Below the pieces are notes generated by a model. It did no database searches. It was given only the letters and a program-made list of their open reading frames with translations, and was not told the DNA's origin. Position numbers and translations under genes: made by a program. DNA of 64,000 bases from Deltaproteobacteria bacterium (GTDB lineage: Bacteria; Myxococcota_A; UBA796; UBA2385), in contig JAGYJW010000007.1 of assembly GCA_018401435.1 (NCBI GenBank), forward strand, positions 124,001 to 188,000, read 5' to 3'. Position 1 is the first letter of the stretch. Each line of letters opens with the position of its first letter. This document shows, piece after piece, positions 38,588 through 47,201 of this stretch.

Positions 38588-39240
38588 GGGAGGTCCTCGT
38601 CACCGGCTGCTTCCGGGCCATCGGGGGGCGCGAGGCCCCGGTTGCGGGCGCGATTCGAGAAAGTGTAGCGGGCGCGGCGAAGGCGGCTCTTTGCGGTGCC
38701 CACCGGGATACCCAGGATGTCTGCGGCTTCTGGGTCGGTGCGTCCCTCGATGTCGCAGAGGGTGAGGATCTCGCGCTGCTCTTGAGGCATGGACTCCAAG
38801 GCCTCCCAGACCAGGCGCCGGCGCTCGTGGGCCTCTTGCACCGCTACCCCGCTGCTGACGGCCGTGGCGCTCTCGATGGGGCTGCTGGGATCCCAGCGGT
38901 TGGGCCATGCGCTCCGGCGCTGCTGGGCGAGCACCCGTCGGGTGACCGCGAAGAGCCACCGGGGGAACGCGGCCTCGGATTCGACCTGGGCGACCTTGCG
39001 GAGAACGACCATGAAGACCTCCTGGGCCGCCTGATCGGCGTCCACTCGGGGGCCACCCAGGCGGCGGCACCACTGCAAGGCCACGGGCATCCATCGAACA
39101 AAGAGCGCCTCCAGCGCCTTCGGCTGGCCCGAGCGCACCGCCATCCACGCCGGATCCGGCGGGCTTGTCGGTTGCGGGTCACGCACGAGGGCATCCTCCG
39201 CCTCTTCCAATGGCCCCTCGACGTCCTTTCGATCACGCAT
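38584..39240 (-). CDS. RNA polymerase ECF sigma factor
   Basis: A 218-residue group 4 sigma factor. Region 2 is in ADQAAQEVFMVVLRKVAQ with the FPRWLFAVTRRVL segment, and region 4 in LESMPQEQREILTLCDIEGRTDPEAADILGIPVGTAKSRLRRAR. It heads an overlapping three-gene set (sigma, FecR-like protein, FG-GAP lipoprotein), suggesting a surface-signalling unit. There is no strong ribosome-binding site before the ATG at 39240. The gene lies 12 bp after an exported-protein gene. Confidence 0.92.
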   Translation of the reverse strand: MRDRKDVEGPLEEAEDALVRDPQPTSPPDPAWMAVRSGQPKALEALFVRWMPVALQWCRRLGGPRVDADQAAQEVFMVVLRKVAQVESEAAFPRWLFAVTRRVLAQQRRSAWPNRWDPSSPIESATAVSSGVAVQEAHERRRLVWEALESMPQEQREILTLCDIEGRTDPEAADILGIPVGTAKSRLRRARYTFSNRARNRGLAPPDGPEAAGDEDLP

Positions 39241-39252
39241 TCTTCAGCCGTG

Positions 39253-40253
39253 TCACAATTTGTCTCTCGGGGCGGGGGCCCAGGTGGCCAGCAGGCCGGC
39301 GCCCCCCGCGAGCGGGGTGGCCCGCCAGGTTCCGGAATCGTCGATGATGTCGGTCGGGCGCAGATCAACGCTGATCTGCGTGATGGCGGAGAGGCCCAGG
39401 GCCGCCCCTTCTACCAAGGCCAGCTCCAGGCGGGCGCCGGCTGTGGGGGAGGCCACCCGGACCGGGGCGGCACTTTCCCGGTGAAAGCTGCGAATTCGTC
39501 CCCCGATCAGGGCGTCCACGCGCATGCGGCCGGTGGCGGGCGCCCCCACATAGGCGGCAGAGGCCAGGCGGGAGACCTGGGCGTCGGCCACACCGGTCTT
39601 GAGGCGGGAGGGCAGGCTGCCCTCCACCAGCAGCCCCACGCGCCCCCAGGGGAGGGCGTGGCGCAGCTCCAGGGCGGCGGCACCGGTCCATGCGCCGTCG
39701 GGAGAGCCCTGGGCCACCAGCTGCAGGCCCAAGGCCAGCGGCGGGGCTTTGGGGCAGGGGGGCACGGGGTCGGGGGCGGCGGCGCGGGCTCCGGCGCCGG
39801 GGTGGGCTCGGGCGGCGGGGCCTCGGCCGGCAGCACCACCTTTGGGCGCCCGTCGCGCGGGCGGCGCGACGGGCGGCGCCACGGCCGCGGGGGCCAGGGC
39901 CGGCCCCTGGACGGGGCGCAGCAGGCTGGTGGCCAGGAAGAGCAGCCCCCGCCCACCCCTTTCTGCCGGGCCGAACTGAATAAATGCCTGAAAAACCGAC
40001 GGATCCACTCTTGACATCCCAAACGCGATGAGTTGGGCCCCCCCGCCGTGGAACGGGTGGATCCGCCCCTGGTCGGCCTTCTGCCTGGGGTGGGCGCCCC
40101 GACGTGGAACGCGGGGGTCAGCAGGTGGATCCGAAGGCCCTGCGCACCCCGCCCGGGGGGCCGCTCGCCGGCCGGCAAGGTGAGCGGCACCCCAGCCAGC
40201 GCGGCGGTCTGGGTCAGCAGGAGGGCGAAGAGGCCCCAGAGTGCGGAGAACAT
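39253..40253 (-). CDS. Exported protein, possibly a barrel-like envelope protein (three frame changes)
   Basis: The ATG at 40253 opens a frame with a Sec signal peptide (MFSALWGLFALLLTQTAALA). It then leads into a domain readable only across frames: HVGAPTP and onward, QKADQGRIHPFHGGGAQLIAF in a second frame (change near 40085-40100), RDGRPKVVLPAEAPPPEP back in the first (near 39860-39880), and then PLALGLQLVAQGS to the stop in the second (near 39740-39760). The C-terminal half has alternating hydrophobic strands (LLVEGSLPSRLKTGV, RMRVDALIGGRIRSF, GARLELALVEGAALG) of a beta barrel or similar. The changes are in G/C runs. I do not recognise the family. Confidence 0.5.
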
Positions 40254-40330
40254 CTGGGCAGCCTAGTCCCGACCGCAGCCGCCATGGCGCCACGAGCTGC
40301 CAATTCACAGGGGCGTGACGAGGGGGGGGC

Positions 40331-41671
40331 TCAGGGGCTCGGGCTGGCGCCGGGCGCGCCGGCTTCGATGCGGATCCCATGCAGGTAGACCGGCTCCAAA
40401 GGCACATCTCCGGCATTTCGGGGCACGCGCGACAGGCGCTTGACCACTTGCACCGCGCTGTCGTCGCACTGGCCGAAGATGGTGTGGCGCCCGGACAGAT
40501 GGGGCACCGGCACCTCGGTGATGAAGAACTGGGAGCCGTTGGTCGTCGGACCCGAATTGGCCATGGCCAGGCGGCCGGGCCGATCAAAGCCCAGGGTGGG
40601 GCTGATCTCGTCGGCGAAGCGGTAGCCGGGCCCCCCCGTGCCATTGCCCAGGGGATCGCCGGTCTGCACCATGAAGTCGGGGATGACCCGGTGAAAGATC
40701 AGGTTGTGGTAGAGCGGGTCGGCCCGCAAGGCGCCGGTGGTGGGGTCTCGCCAGGGACCGCCGCCCCGGGCGTGGTCCACGAAGGCCCCGACGGTGACGG
40801 GGGCCTCGCTCCAGAACAGCTCGCAGCGCAGCTCGCCCACCGAGGTGTCCAGGACCGCGAAGAGCCCGCCCGGGCCCACCCCGAGGTGGCTGGCCAGCGC
40901 GGCCATCGGGTCGGGCTCCTGGCTGAGGTCCCGGGCCAGGGGAGGGGAGCTGCCCAGCTGCTTCAGCCAGGTGTTCTTGTCCCCCACGGCCCAGGCCGCC
41001 CGGGCGAGGGTGGCGCCCAGGTCGATGCCCGCCGCCGTCGCGGCCTTGAGGTGGGGCAAGGCGAGGTCGAATTCGCCGCGGTCGGCCTGGATGCGCCCCA
41101 GCCAGGCCCGGGCGAGGGCGTTGTCGGGGTGTGCCTGGTTCACCACCCGCAGGGCCTTCAGCGCGCCGTCCACATCGCCTCGCAGCTGCGTGGCGGCCCA
41201 GGCGGCCAGGACGCCGGTGTCGGGGTCGGTGGCGTCCCCCTTCAGGGCCGTGTCCAGGTAGGGGCCGGCATATTCGAAGCGGCCGGCCTGCAGGGCGGCA
41301 TAGGCGGCCGCCTGGCCCAGGCAGGGGTCGGCGGGCCAGGCGTTGGCGAGGTCGCGAAAGACCACCCGGCCGCCTTCGGCATCCCCTTGCATCAGGGCCA
41401 GGGCGCCTTCGACCACCCGGGTCGCGGGGTGGTCGGGAAGCCCCGCGAGATTGGGCGCGCTGCCTTCATTCAGGCTGCTTCGGGCCTCTTCGACCGCAGC
41501 CCGTTCGCCGGTGGACAGGCGGGGGGCGTCGGGCACGGCCGACAGGCAGAGGCCGGGTACGGCAGGGCCGAAGCTCAGGCGGCCGGCGCCATCGGCGCGG
41601 GTGCTGAGGGCGGTGGCCGGCGGGGCCTTGGGACCACAGGCGGCGAGCAAGGCGATCAGGGGCAGCAACAC
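40331..41671 (-). CDS. Lipoprotein peptidyl-prolyl isomerase (cyclophilin) with TPR-like N-terminus
   Basis: A 446-residue lipoprotein (lipobox LLAACG; GTG start). Residues about 50-240 contain TPR-like helical pairs (ALALMQGDAEGGRVVFRDL, AWLGRIQADRGEFDLALPHL). Residues about 270-435 form a cyclophilin-type domain: LYHNLIFHRVIPDFMVQTGDP, FADEISPTLGFDRPGRLAMAN, NGSQFFITEVPVPHLSGRHTIFG, with the catalytic Arg in FHRVIPDF and the Phe and Gln of the active site. It probably folds envelope proteins in the periplasm. The following genes on this strand are 77 bp away. Confidence 0.88.
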   Translation of the reverse strand: MLLPLIALLAACGPKAPPATALSTRADGAGRLSFGPAVPGLCLSAVPDAPRLSTGERAAVEEARSSLNEGSAPNLAGLPDHPATRVVEGALALMQGDAEGGRVVFRDLANAWPADPCLGQAAAYAALQAGRFEYAGPYLDTALKGDATDPDTGVLAAWAATQLRGDVDGALKALRVVNQAHPDNALARAWLGRIQADRGEFDLALPHLKAATAAGIDLGATLARAAWAVGDKNTWLKQLGSSPPLARDLSQEPDPMAALASHLGVGPGGLFAVLDTSVGELRCELFWSEAPVTVGAFVDHARGGGPWRDPTTGALRADPLYHNLIFHRVIPDFMVQTGDPLGNGTGGPGYRFADEISPTLGFDRPGRLAMANSGPTTNGSQFFITEVPVPHLSGRHTIFGQCDDSAVQVVKRLSRVPRNAGDVPLEPVYLHGIRIEAGAPGASPSP

Positions 41672-41719
41672 GCGGCGTCCAGGTGCGGGGGGACGGCGGG
41701 ATAACCGGCCTCGTCCCTT

Positions 41720-43114
41720 TCAGGCCCCCGGTCCGAGCATGCCGGCGGGGTCCAGCAGGGCGTCGAGCTGGTCTGCCGGCAGGAGCTTGCGCTCCAAGGC
41801 CAGCTCTCGCAGGCTGCGCCCGGTGTCGAAGGCCTCCTTGGCCAGGATGGCGGCGGCGTCGTAGCCCAGGGCCGGCGCCAGGGCGGTGGCCAGCGACAGG
41901 TTGCGGTCCAACAGGGCCGCGCAGCGCTCGGGATCGGCCTCGATGCCGGCCACGCAGCGGTCGGCGAAGGCCTGCGCCCCCTGGCTGAGCAGCGCGACGC
42001 TCTGCAGCAGGTTGTGGGCGATCAGGGGCAGCGTGGCGTTGAGCTGCAGCTGCCCGCCCTGGCCGCAGAGCGCCACCGCGGCGTCCAGGCCCATGACCTG
42101 GTAGCCCACCATCACCAGCATCTCGCAGAGCACGGGGTTGACCTTGCCCGGCATGATGGACGAGCCGGGGGCCACCGCCGGCAGGCGAATCTCGGCCAGC
42201 CCGGTGCGCGGCCCCGATGCCAGCAGGCGAATATCGTTCGCGATCTTGATCAGGCTGACCGCGATGACCCGCAGCAGGCCGCTGGCCTCGACCGCGGCGT
42301 CCCGGGCGGCCTGGGCCTCGAAGGGGTTGGCCGCCACGACAAAGGGCAGCTCGGTCTCGCGGGCGATGCGCCGGACCACGGCCTCGGGGAAGCCCTCCGC
42401 CCGGTTCAGGCCGGTGCCCACCGCCGTGCCGCCCAGGGCCAGCTCCATCAGCGCGTCCCGGGCGCGGCCGGCGCGCTCCTCGCCCAGCGCCACCTGCCGG
42501 GCAAAGGCGCCGAATTCCTGGCCCAGGCGCATGGGGGTGGCGTCCATCAGGTGGGTGCGCCCGCTCTTGAGGACGGGCGCGAAGGCGGCGGCCCGGTCGG
42601 CCAGGGCGGCGCGCAGGCTGGCCAGGGCGGGCAGCAGGTCCTGGTGGATGGCTGTGGCCACCGCGATGTGCAAGGCGCTGGGGATCACGTCATTGCTGGA
42701 CTGGCCGAGGTTGACGTGGTCGTTGGGGTGCACGGGATCCCGGCTGCCCAGCTCGCCGCCCATCAGCTCGATGGCGCGGTTGGAGATCACCTCGTTGACG
42801 TTCATATGGGTGGAGGTGCCCGACCCCGTCTGAAAGATGTCGAGGGGGAAGTCCGCGTCCAAGCTGCCATCCATGACCTCCTGGGCCGCGGCGCAGATCC
42901 ATTCCGCCCGCATCGTGTCCAGGCGTTCGCCGGCCTCGTTCTCTTCTGCGGCGGAGCGCTTGATCAGGCCCAATGCCCACAAGAATCGGCGCGGGAAGCG
43001 CGTTCCAGAGATGGGGAAGTTGTCGATCGCGCGCTGGGTCTGGGCCCCGTAGTAGGCCCCCGCCGGCACCGCGACCGGCCCCAGGCTGTCTCGCTCGATC
43101 CGGCGTTTGCGCAT
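41720..43114 (-). CDS. fumC: Class II fumarate hydratase (or aspartase)
   Basis: A 464-residue member of the fumarase/aspartase superfamily. The three conserved regions are present: GSGTSTHMNVNEV, VHPNDHVNLGQSSND, and the signature GSSIMPGKVNPV with the catalytic Ser loop. FumC hydrates fumarate to malate in the TCA cycle; the STHMN version of the first motif is closer to aspartases than to E. coli FumC (TQSNMN), so aspartate ammonia-lyase is possible. I start at the ATG at 43114 (MRKRRIERDS), with GGAG; the frame is open upstream but overlaps the HMA gene. It is divergent from that gene. Confidence 0.85.
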   Translation of the reverse strand: MRKRRIERDSLGPVAVPAGAYYGAQTQRAIDNFPISGTRFPRRFLWALGLIKRSAAEENEAGERLDTMRAEWICAAAQEVMDGSLDADFPLDIFQTGSGTSTHMNVNEVISNRAIELMGGELGSRDPVHPNDHVNLGQSSNDVIPSALHIAVATAIHQDLLPALASLRAALADRAAAFAPVLKSGRTHLMDATPMRLGQEFGAFARQVALGEERAGRARDALMELALGGTAVGTGLNRAEGFPEAVVRRIARETELPFVVAANPFEAQAARDAAVEASGLLRVIAVSLIKIANDIRLLASGPRTGLAEIRLPAVAPGSSIMPGKVNPVLCEMLVMVGYQVMGLDAAVALCGQGGQLQLNATLPLIAHNLLQSVALLSQGAQAFADRCVAGIEADPERCAALLDRNLSLATALAPALGYDAAAILAKEAFDTGRSLRELALERKLLPADQLDALLDPAGMLGPGA

Positions 43115-43216
43115 GTGGGCTCCGGTCCACAGGGGGAGGGGGCCTATCGCGCTTTGCGGTGGCAGACGCGATAGCTGCCCCGCAGCGAGGGGCTTGCTTG
43201 TCCCCGGGGAGGATCC

Positions 43217-43450
43217 GTGCACCGCATCGAAATCAGCGTGAAGGGCATGACCTGTGGCGGCTGCCAGCGCAGCGTGGAGGGCGCCCTGCGCCGTGTTCCC
43301 GGCGTGGCCGAGGTGTCTGTGGACCTGGCCGCGGGCAGGGCCCGGGTGGACCTGGAATCGACCGAGACGGGCCTGGACACGCTGCTCGCGGCGGTGGACG
43401 CCGCCGGCTTCGACGCCGCGCCCTGGCCCCCGGCCACCCCGGCCGGGTAG
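43217..43450 (+). CDS. HMA-type heavy-metal-binding protein (copper chaperone-like)
   Basis: A 77-residue protein consisting of one heavy-metal-associated domain, with the metal site KGMTCGGCQRSVE (MxCxxC). It is similar to the N-terminal domain of CopA and to CopZ chaperones, so it binds Cu(I) or a related ion in the cytoplasm. The GTG start at 43217 has GAGGATCC upstream. No P-type ATPase is adjacent. It could also help supply copper for the cox operon, but that is distant. Confidence 0.85.
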   Translation: MHRIEISVKGMTCGGCQRSVEGALRRVPGVAEVSVDLAAGRARVDLESTETGLDTLLAAVDAAGFDAAPWPPATPAG

Positions 43451-43480
43451 ACTGATCGGGAAGGCTCCTTCGGAGGATCG

Positions 43481-43837
43481 ATGCGCGGCTGGCTCGCCGG
43501 ATCACTGCTCGTGCTCTTTGGCATATCCGGCATGGCCTCTGTCGGGGGCGCCTGGTCGCCGCCGCCCGGGGATACCGGCGACACGGGGGACACCGCTGAA
43601 CCCATCGACTCCGGCGACTCCGCCGAGCCCGTGGACACCGCCGATAGCGCAGAGCCCGTGGACAGCGGCGACAGCGGCATCGCCATCGACACCGCCGATG
43701 GCCCGCGCTATTCCGCCGCCCAGGACGCGGGGGAGAAAGGGGGCTTTGGCTGTTCGGCCCTGGGCATGAGCGGCTCCGCGGCGGCCCTCTGGGGCGGCCT
43801 GCTGGTGATCGCAGCGCGCCGACGCCGCGAGGATTGA
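43481..43837 (+). CDS. Small surface protein with MYXO-CTERM-like sorting signal
   Basis: A 118-residue protein: Sec signal peptide, a low-complexity middle of Asp/Thr/Ser/Gly/Pro repeats (GDTGDTGDTAEPI, SGDSAEPVDT), then a C-terminal tripartite tail: GFGCSALGMSG (Cys), a hydrophobic stretch (AAALWGGLLVIAA) and RRRRED. This resembles the C-terminal sorting signals of MYXO-CTERM type, in which the Cys is the anchoring site and the Arg cluster retains the protein for cleavage. It has no folded domain, so it may be a spacer or a surface-sorted peptide. It lies 30 bp after the HMA gene and 4 bp before the flavoprotein gene. Confidence 0.7.
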   Translation: MRGWLAGSLLVLFGISGMASVGGAWSPPPGDTGDTGDTAEPIDSGDSAEPVDTADSAEPVDSGDSGIAIDTADGPRYSAAQDAGEKGGFGCSALGMSGSAAALWGGLLVIAARRRRED

Positions 43838-43841
43838 GCCC

Positions 43842-45403
43842 ATGCGCGGCGGTCTGGCCCTGCTCCTGTTGGCAGGCTGCGCCGGGCCGGTCGCGGGCCG
43901 GGACCCGGCGGCGCCCGACGGGTCGACGCCGCCCGAAGCCCTGATCGAGCTTCGGGGTGTGGCCGAAGCGGCCCCGAGGCCCCGGGCGCGCCGGTGGTGG
44001 ATGCCCCCGCGAGTCGGTGGACGTGATCATCGTCGGCGCCGGACCCGCCGGCCTCGCTGGCGGCCCTGGCGGCCGAGGAGCGGGGCGCACGGCTCCGGGT
44101 CATCGAAGGCCAGGACCAGCCCGGCGGCGCCTTGCGCTGGGCCGGCGGCCTGATGCTGCTGTCGGGCACCAGCACCCAGGCCCTGGCAGGGGTGACGGAC
44201 GATCCGGCAGCGCTGCTGGACGAGTGGGCGGCCCTGACCGGCGGCGACCCCAGCCGCCCCTGGGTGCGGCGCTTCGCCGAAGACGGCGCCTCGCAGGTGC
44301 ACGACTGGCTGCAGGATCTCGGCCTGGACCTCAGCCTGACCGACGCCCGCGATCCGGGGGCCAGCGCCTTGCGGGTGCATGTGCCCGATGGCGGCGGCCC
44401 GGCCCTGGCCGAGGCCCTGCTGGCGGCAGGTGACCCCGCAGACATCCTCCTCGAAACTGAAGTTGTGGGGCTCATCTTCACCGAGTCGGGGCGCTGCGTG
44501 GGCGTGGCGGTGCAGGACGCAGCGGGGGCAGGCTGGCTGCGGGCCGGGGCGGTGATCCTGGCCACCGGCGGCTTCTCGCGGGACCTCGACCGGGTGGCCT
44601 GGGCCAACCCCGAGCTTCCCCTGGACAAGCTCGCCTTTGCCGGGGCCCCCTGGACCGATGGCAAGGGCCACGGCCTGCTCGAGGCGGCGGGGGCCGCCTG
44701 GCAGAACCCGCGGGCGATGGGCATCTACGCGCATGGGGTGGCCGATCCCCGGGCACCCGGAGAGGAGCTGACGGTGGCCCACCTCGACGCCGCCATGTGG
44801 GTGAACCGCGACGGCCGCCGCTTCTTTGGCGAGAACCACGCCGGCAGCTTTGCCGCGGGCCCGGCCCTGCTGCGCCAGCCCGAACAGCAGGGCTGGGCCC
44901 TGGTGGACGACGCCCTGTGGAACCGCATGGGGCTGGTGGACGCGATGCCGCTGGAGGCCGAGCCTGTCCCGCACCTGCCCGATCTCGTGGACGCCGGCCG
45001 GGTGCTGGAGGCCGAGGACCCCGCAGCCCTCGCCCTCGCCCTGCTGATGGACCATAGGGCCATTACCGGCGAAATCGACGCCTGGAACGTCGCCTTTGAT
45101 GAGGATGCCCCAGACCGGCTCCGGGGCTCACCGCCGCCCGCCGCCCTGTCCGCCGGCCCCTGGCGCGCACTGCCGCTGCAGGCGGCCTTGTCCAAGAGCT
45201 TCGGCGGCATCGCTGTGGAGGTCGATGGCCGGGTGGTGGACGCCGCGGGCGCCCCCTTGCCCGGCCTCTTTGCGGCCGGTGAGCTGACGGGCATGGCCGG
45301 CGGCAGCCTGGTGGGCGACCGGGGCTTCACCGGCAGCTTGTCGGCCGTCCTGCTGTCGGGCCGGGTGGCGGGGGATCGCGCGGCGGCCGAGGCCCTGGAC
45401 TGA
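43842..45403 (+). CDS. FAD-dependent flavoprotein lipoprotein, fumarate-reductase/ketosteroid-dehydrogenase family (N-terminal frame changes)
   Basis: The ATG at 43842 opens a lipoprotein signal peptide (LLLLAGCAG). The downstream flavoprotein is clear only across frames: EAPGAPVVDAPA, then VDVIIVGAGPAGLA (FAD-binding GxGxxG), then AALAAEERGARLRVIEGQDQPGG and on to the end in the frame that begins at 44132. Changes lie near 43975, 44008 and 44055, in C/G runs. The C-terminal part has LSKSFGGIAVEVDG and ELTGMAGGSL of the FAD_binding_2 family. Flavoproteins of this family reduce or dehydrogenate organic substrates; the lipoprotein anchor is unusual and suggests an electron-transfer role in the envelope. 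Substrate unknown. Confidence 0.75.
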
Positions 45404-45432
45404 GCGCCCGCTGGCGGTCCTGCAGCCTGCCC

Positions 45433-47091
45433 CTACCTGTTGTTCTGCAGCTTCCAGGACAGCACCAGGCAAGGCAGCTCCTGGGGCAGGCCGTCCTCGC
45501 CAAAGATGCTCTGCATCTCCTTCTCTTTGCCCTCCAGGCGCGCCCGGCAGGGCAAGACGATGGAGCGCGCGATGGTGCGCGCCGTCTGCTTGAGGGCCCA
45601 CTCGCCGCCGCTGTCCAGCTGGCTGAGCAGGGCGCTGGGGGGAGAGCTGGGGTCCGAGAAGTCCACCGACGTGCCATCGGGCTTGGTGAAGTCCATCAGC
45701 GGCAGGTCGCCGGCCCAATACTTGGCCACCCGCATGGTGGCGCCATGGGTGAGGGCGGAGTCCGGGGCGTTGTTGGCGCTCGAACCCAGGTTCTCGGCCA
45801 GGCGCCGCAGAATCTTGTTGATGCGCTGACGGTCGTCCTCGCCCTCGACATAGACGCAGAGGCCCTGGTCGGCCTTGGCATAGGTGCTCTGGAAGCTGCC
45901 TTCGGGTACCGGCTGCAAGGCGCTGCCCAGGGTCTCGCCCAGCAGCTGGTCGCGGTAGCCCACGTCGTCCAGGCTGGCGGATTCCACCCCGGGCTTGTAG
46001 GCGTCGGGCAGCACCGACAGCCCCAGGTGCAGCCCCTGGCGGTAGCTCATGCGCAGGGGGCCCCGGCCGCAGACCATGCGCCCCGTGCTGTCCTCCCACT
46101 CGTCGAATTCGCCGGTGGACAGGCCGGGGGGGGCCGCCAGCCAGATCACCAGGTTGCGGGTGTGGTTGTCGAAGTCCTCCGACGCCACCACCTCTTCGCG
46201 CCAGAGGGCGAAGTCCCGGGCCCGCCCGCGCCCCGACTTCTCGATCAGCCAGGCGTAGCGCTTGCTGTCGGCCATCAGGTTTCGGGCCTCGGCCTTGACC
46301 GCCGACAGCAGGGCGTCGTCTTCTTCCAGGGATGCGCCGATCTGGACCGACCCGGTGATCTGCCCGGCCAGCTCTGCAAAGTCCCACTCGGCCACATTCT
46401 CGCCGCGGTTGGCCAGCACCCCCAGCTGGGTCTCGCAGCTCTCGAGGCGGGTGGTGGTGGTGCCCAGCTGCTTCTTGGAGCTGCTGCGGCTGCACATGGC
46501 CGCGCCACCAAAGATGTAGCCGCCCAGGATGGTGATCCCGAGGAAGATGTTGCGCGGCTGGAAGATGGCGCCGGACTTGACGAAGATGACGGCGCGCTGG
46601 ATCAACTGCGCGGGGCCCAGCACCAGCAGGCGGGTCCAGATCTGGCGCTTGCCCTCTTCGCCCATGCTCTTGGCGCTCAGGCGCCGGCGCCCCACGCCCA
46701 CCCGCTTTGCGGACTCCTCGCGCTGCTTCTTGATCTCGGGCGGCAGCTCGTCCAGCACCACCTCGAAGCGGGGCCCGCTGGGGGTCACCAGCGAGAAGCC
46801 GTCCCCAGGGCGGATCGCGGTGGGCGTGCTGAGCTGTTCGGGGCGGCGCGCGCCGGCCTTCCACAAGAAGATGGTGGCGGTGCGTTCGGCCGGGGCCAGG
46901 ATGAGGTTGTCGGGGCCCTGGCGGATGACCTTGGCGTGTTCGGCCAGGACGCCAAAGGACTCGGGCAGGACGATGTGGCAGCGGTCGCGCCCCGATCCCA
47001 GGCGCACCTCGAGGCCTTCGAAGGGCCCGAAGCGGGTCCCGCCGAATTCGGGCGTCAGCTGAAGGTAGAGGGCGAGCTCTTCGAGGGCCAC
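45433..47091 (-). CDS. FHA-like domain membrane protein
   Basis: A 552-residue protein. The N-terminal about 120 residues resemble an FHA domain, which binds phosphothreonine peptides: VRLGSGRDRCHIVL with the expected Gly-Ser-Gly, Arg and a later LAEHAKVI His. A transmembrane helix (NIFLGITILGGYIFGGA) lies near residue 185; the rest is a large extracytoplasmic region without a known family. The GTG at 47091 has GGAG six bases upstream. It is divergent from the membrane-protein gene at 47202, and is the only minus-strand gene of the signalling cluster. Confidence 0.7.
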   Translation of the reverse strand: MALEELALYLQLTPEFGGTRFGPFEGLEVRLGSGRDRCHIVLPESFGVLAEHAKVIRQGPDNLILAPAERTATIFLWKAGARRPEQLSTPTAIRPGDGFSLVTPSGPRFEVVLDELPPEIKKQREESAKRVGVGRRRLSAKSMGEEGKRQIWTRLLVLGPAQLIQRAVIFVKSGAIFQPRNIFLGITILGGYIFGGAAMCSRSSSKKQLGTTTTRLESCETQLGVLANRGENVAEWDFAELAGQITGSVQIGASLEEDDALLSAVKAEARNLMADSKRYAWLIEKSGRGRARDFALWREEVVASEDFDNHTRNLVIWLAAPPGLSTGEFDEWEDSTGRMVCGRGPLRMSYRQGLHLGLSVLPDAYKPGVESASLDDVGYRDQLLGETLGSALQPVPEGSFQSTYAKADQGLCVYVEGEDDRQRINKILRRLAENLGSSANNAPDSALTHGATMRVAKYWAGDLPLMDFTKPDGTSVDFSDPSSPPSALLSQLDSGGEWALKQTARTIARSIVLPCRARLEGKEKEMQSIFGEDGLPQELPCLVLSWKLQNNR

Positions 47092-47201
47092 GTGCGCTCC
47101 GCAGGGGTCGCGATGCTATCAGGCGGGGCAGAGGCTGCCACAGAGGGGGCCGGTGTGCTAGCCTGCCCCCTCCTTCCGGTGGCCGCCGGGCCGGGCCCCT
47201 C

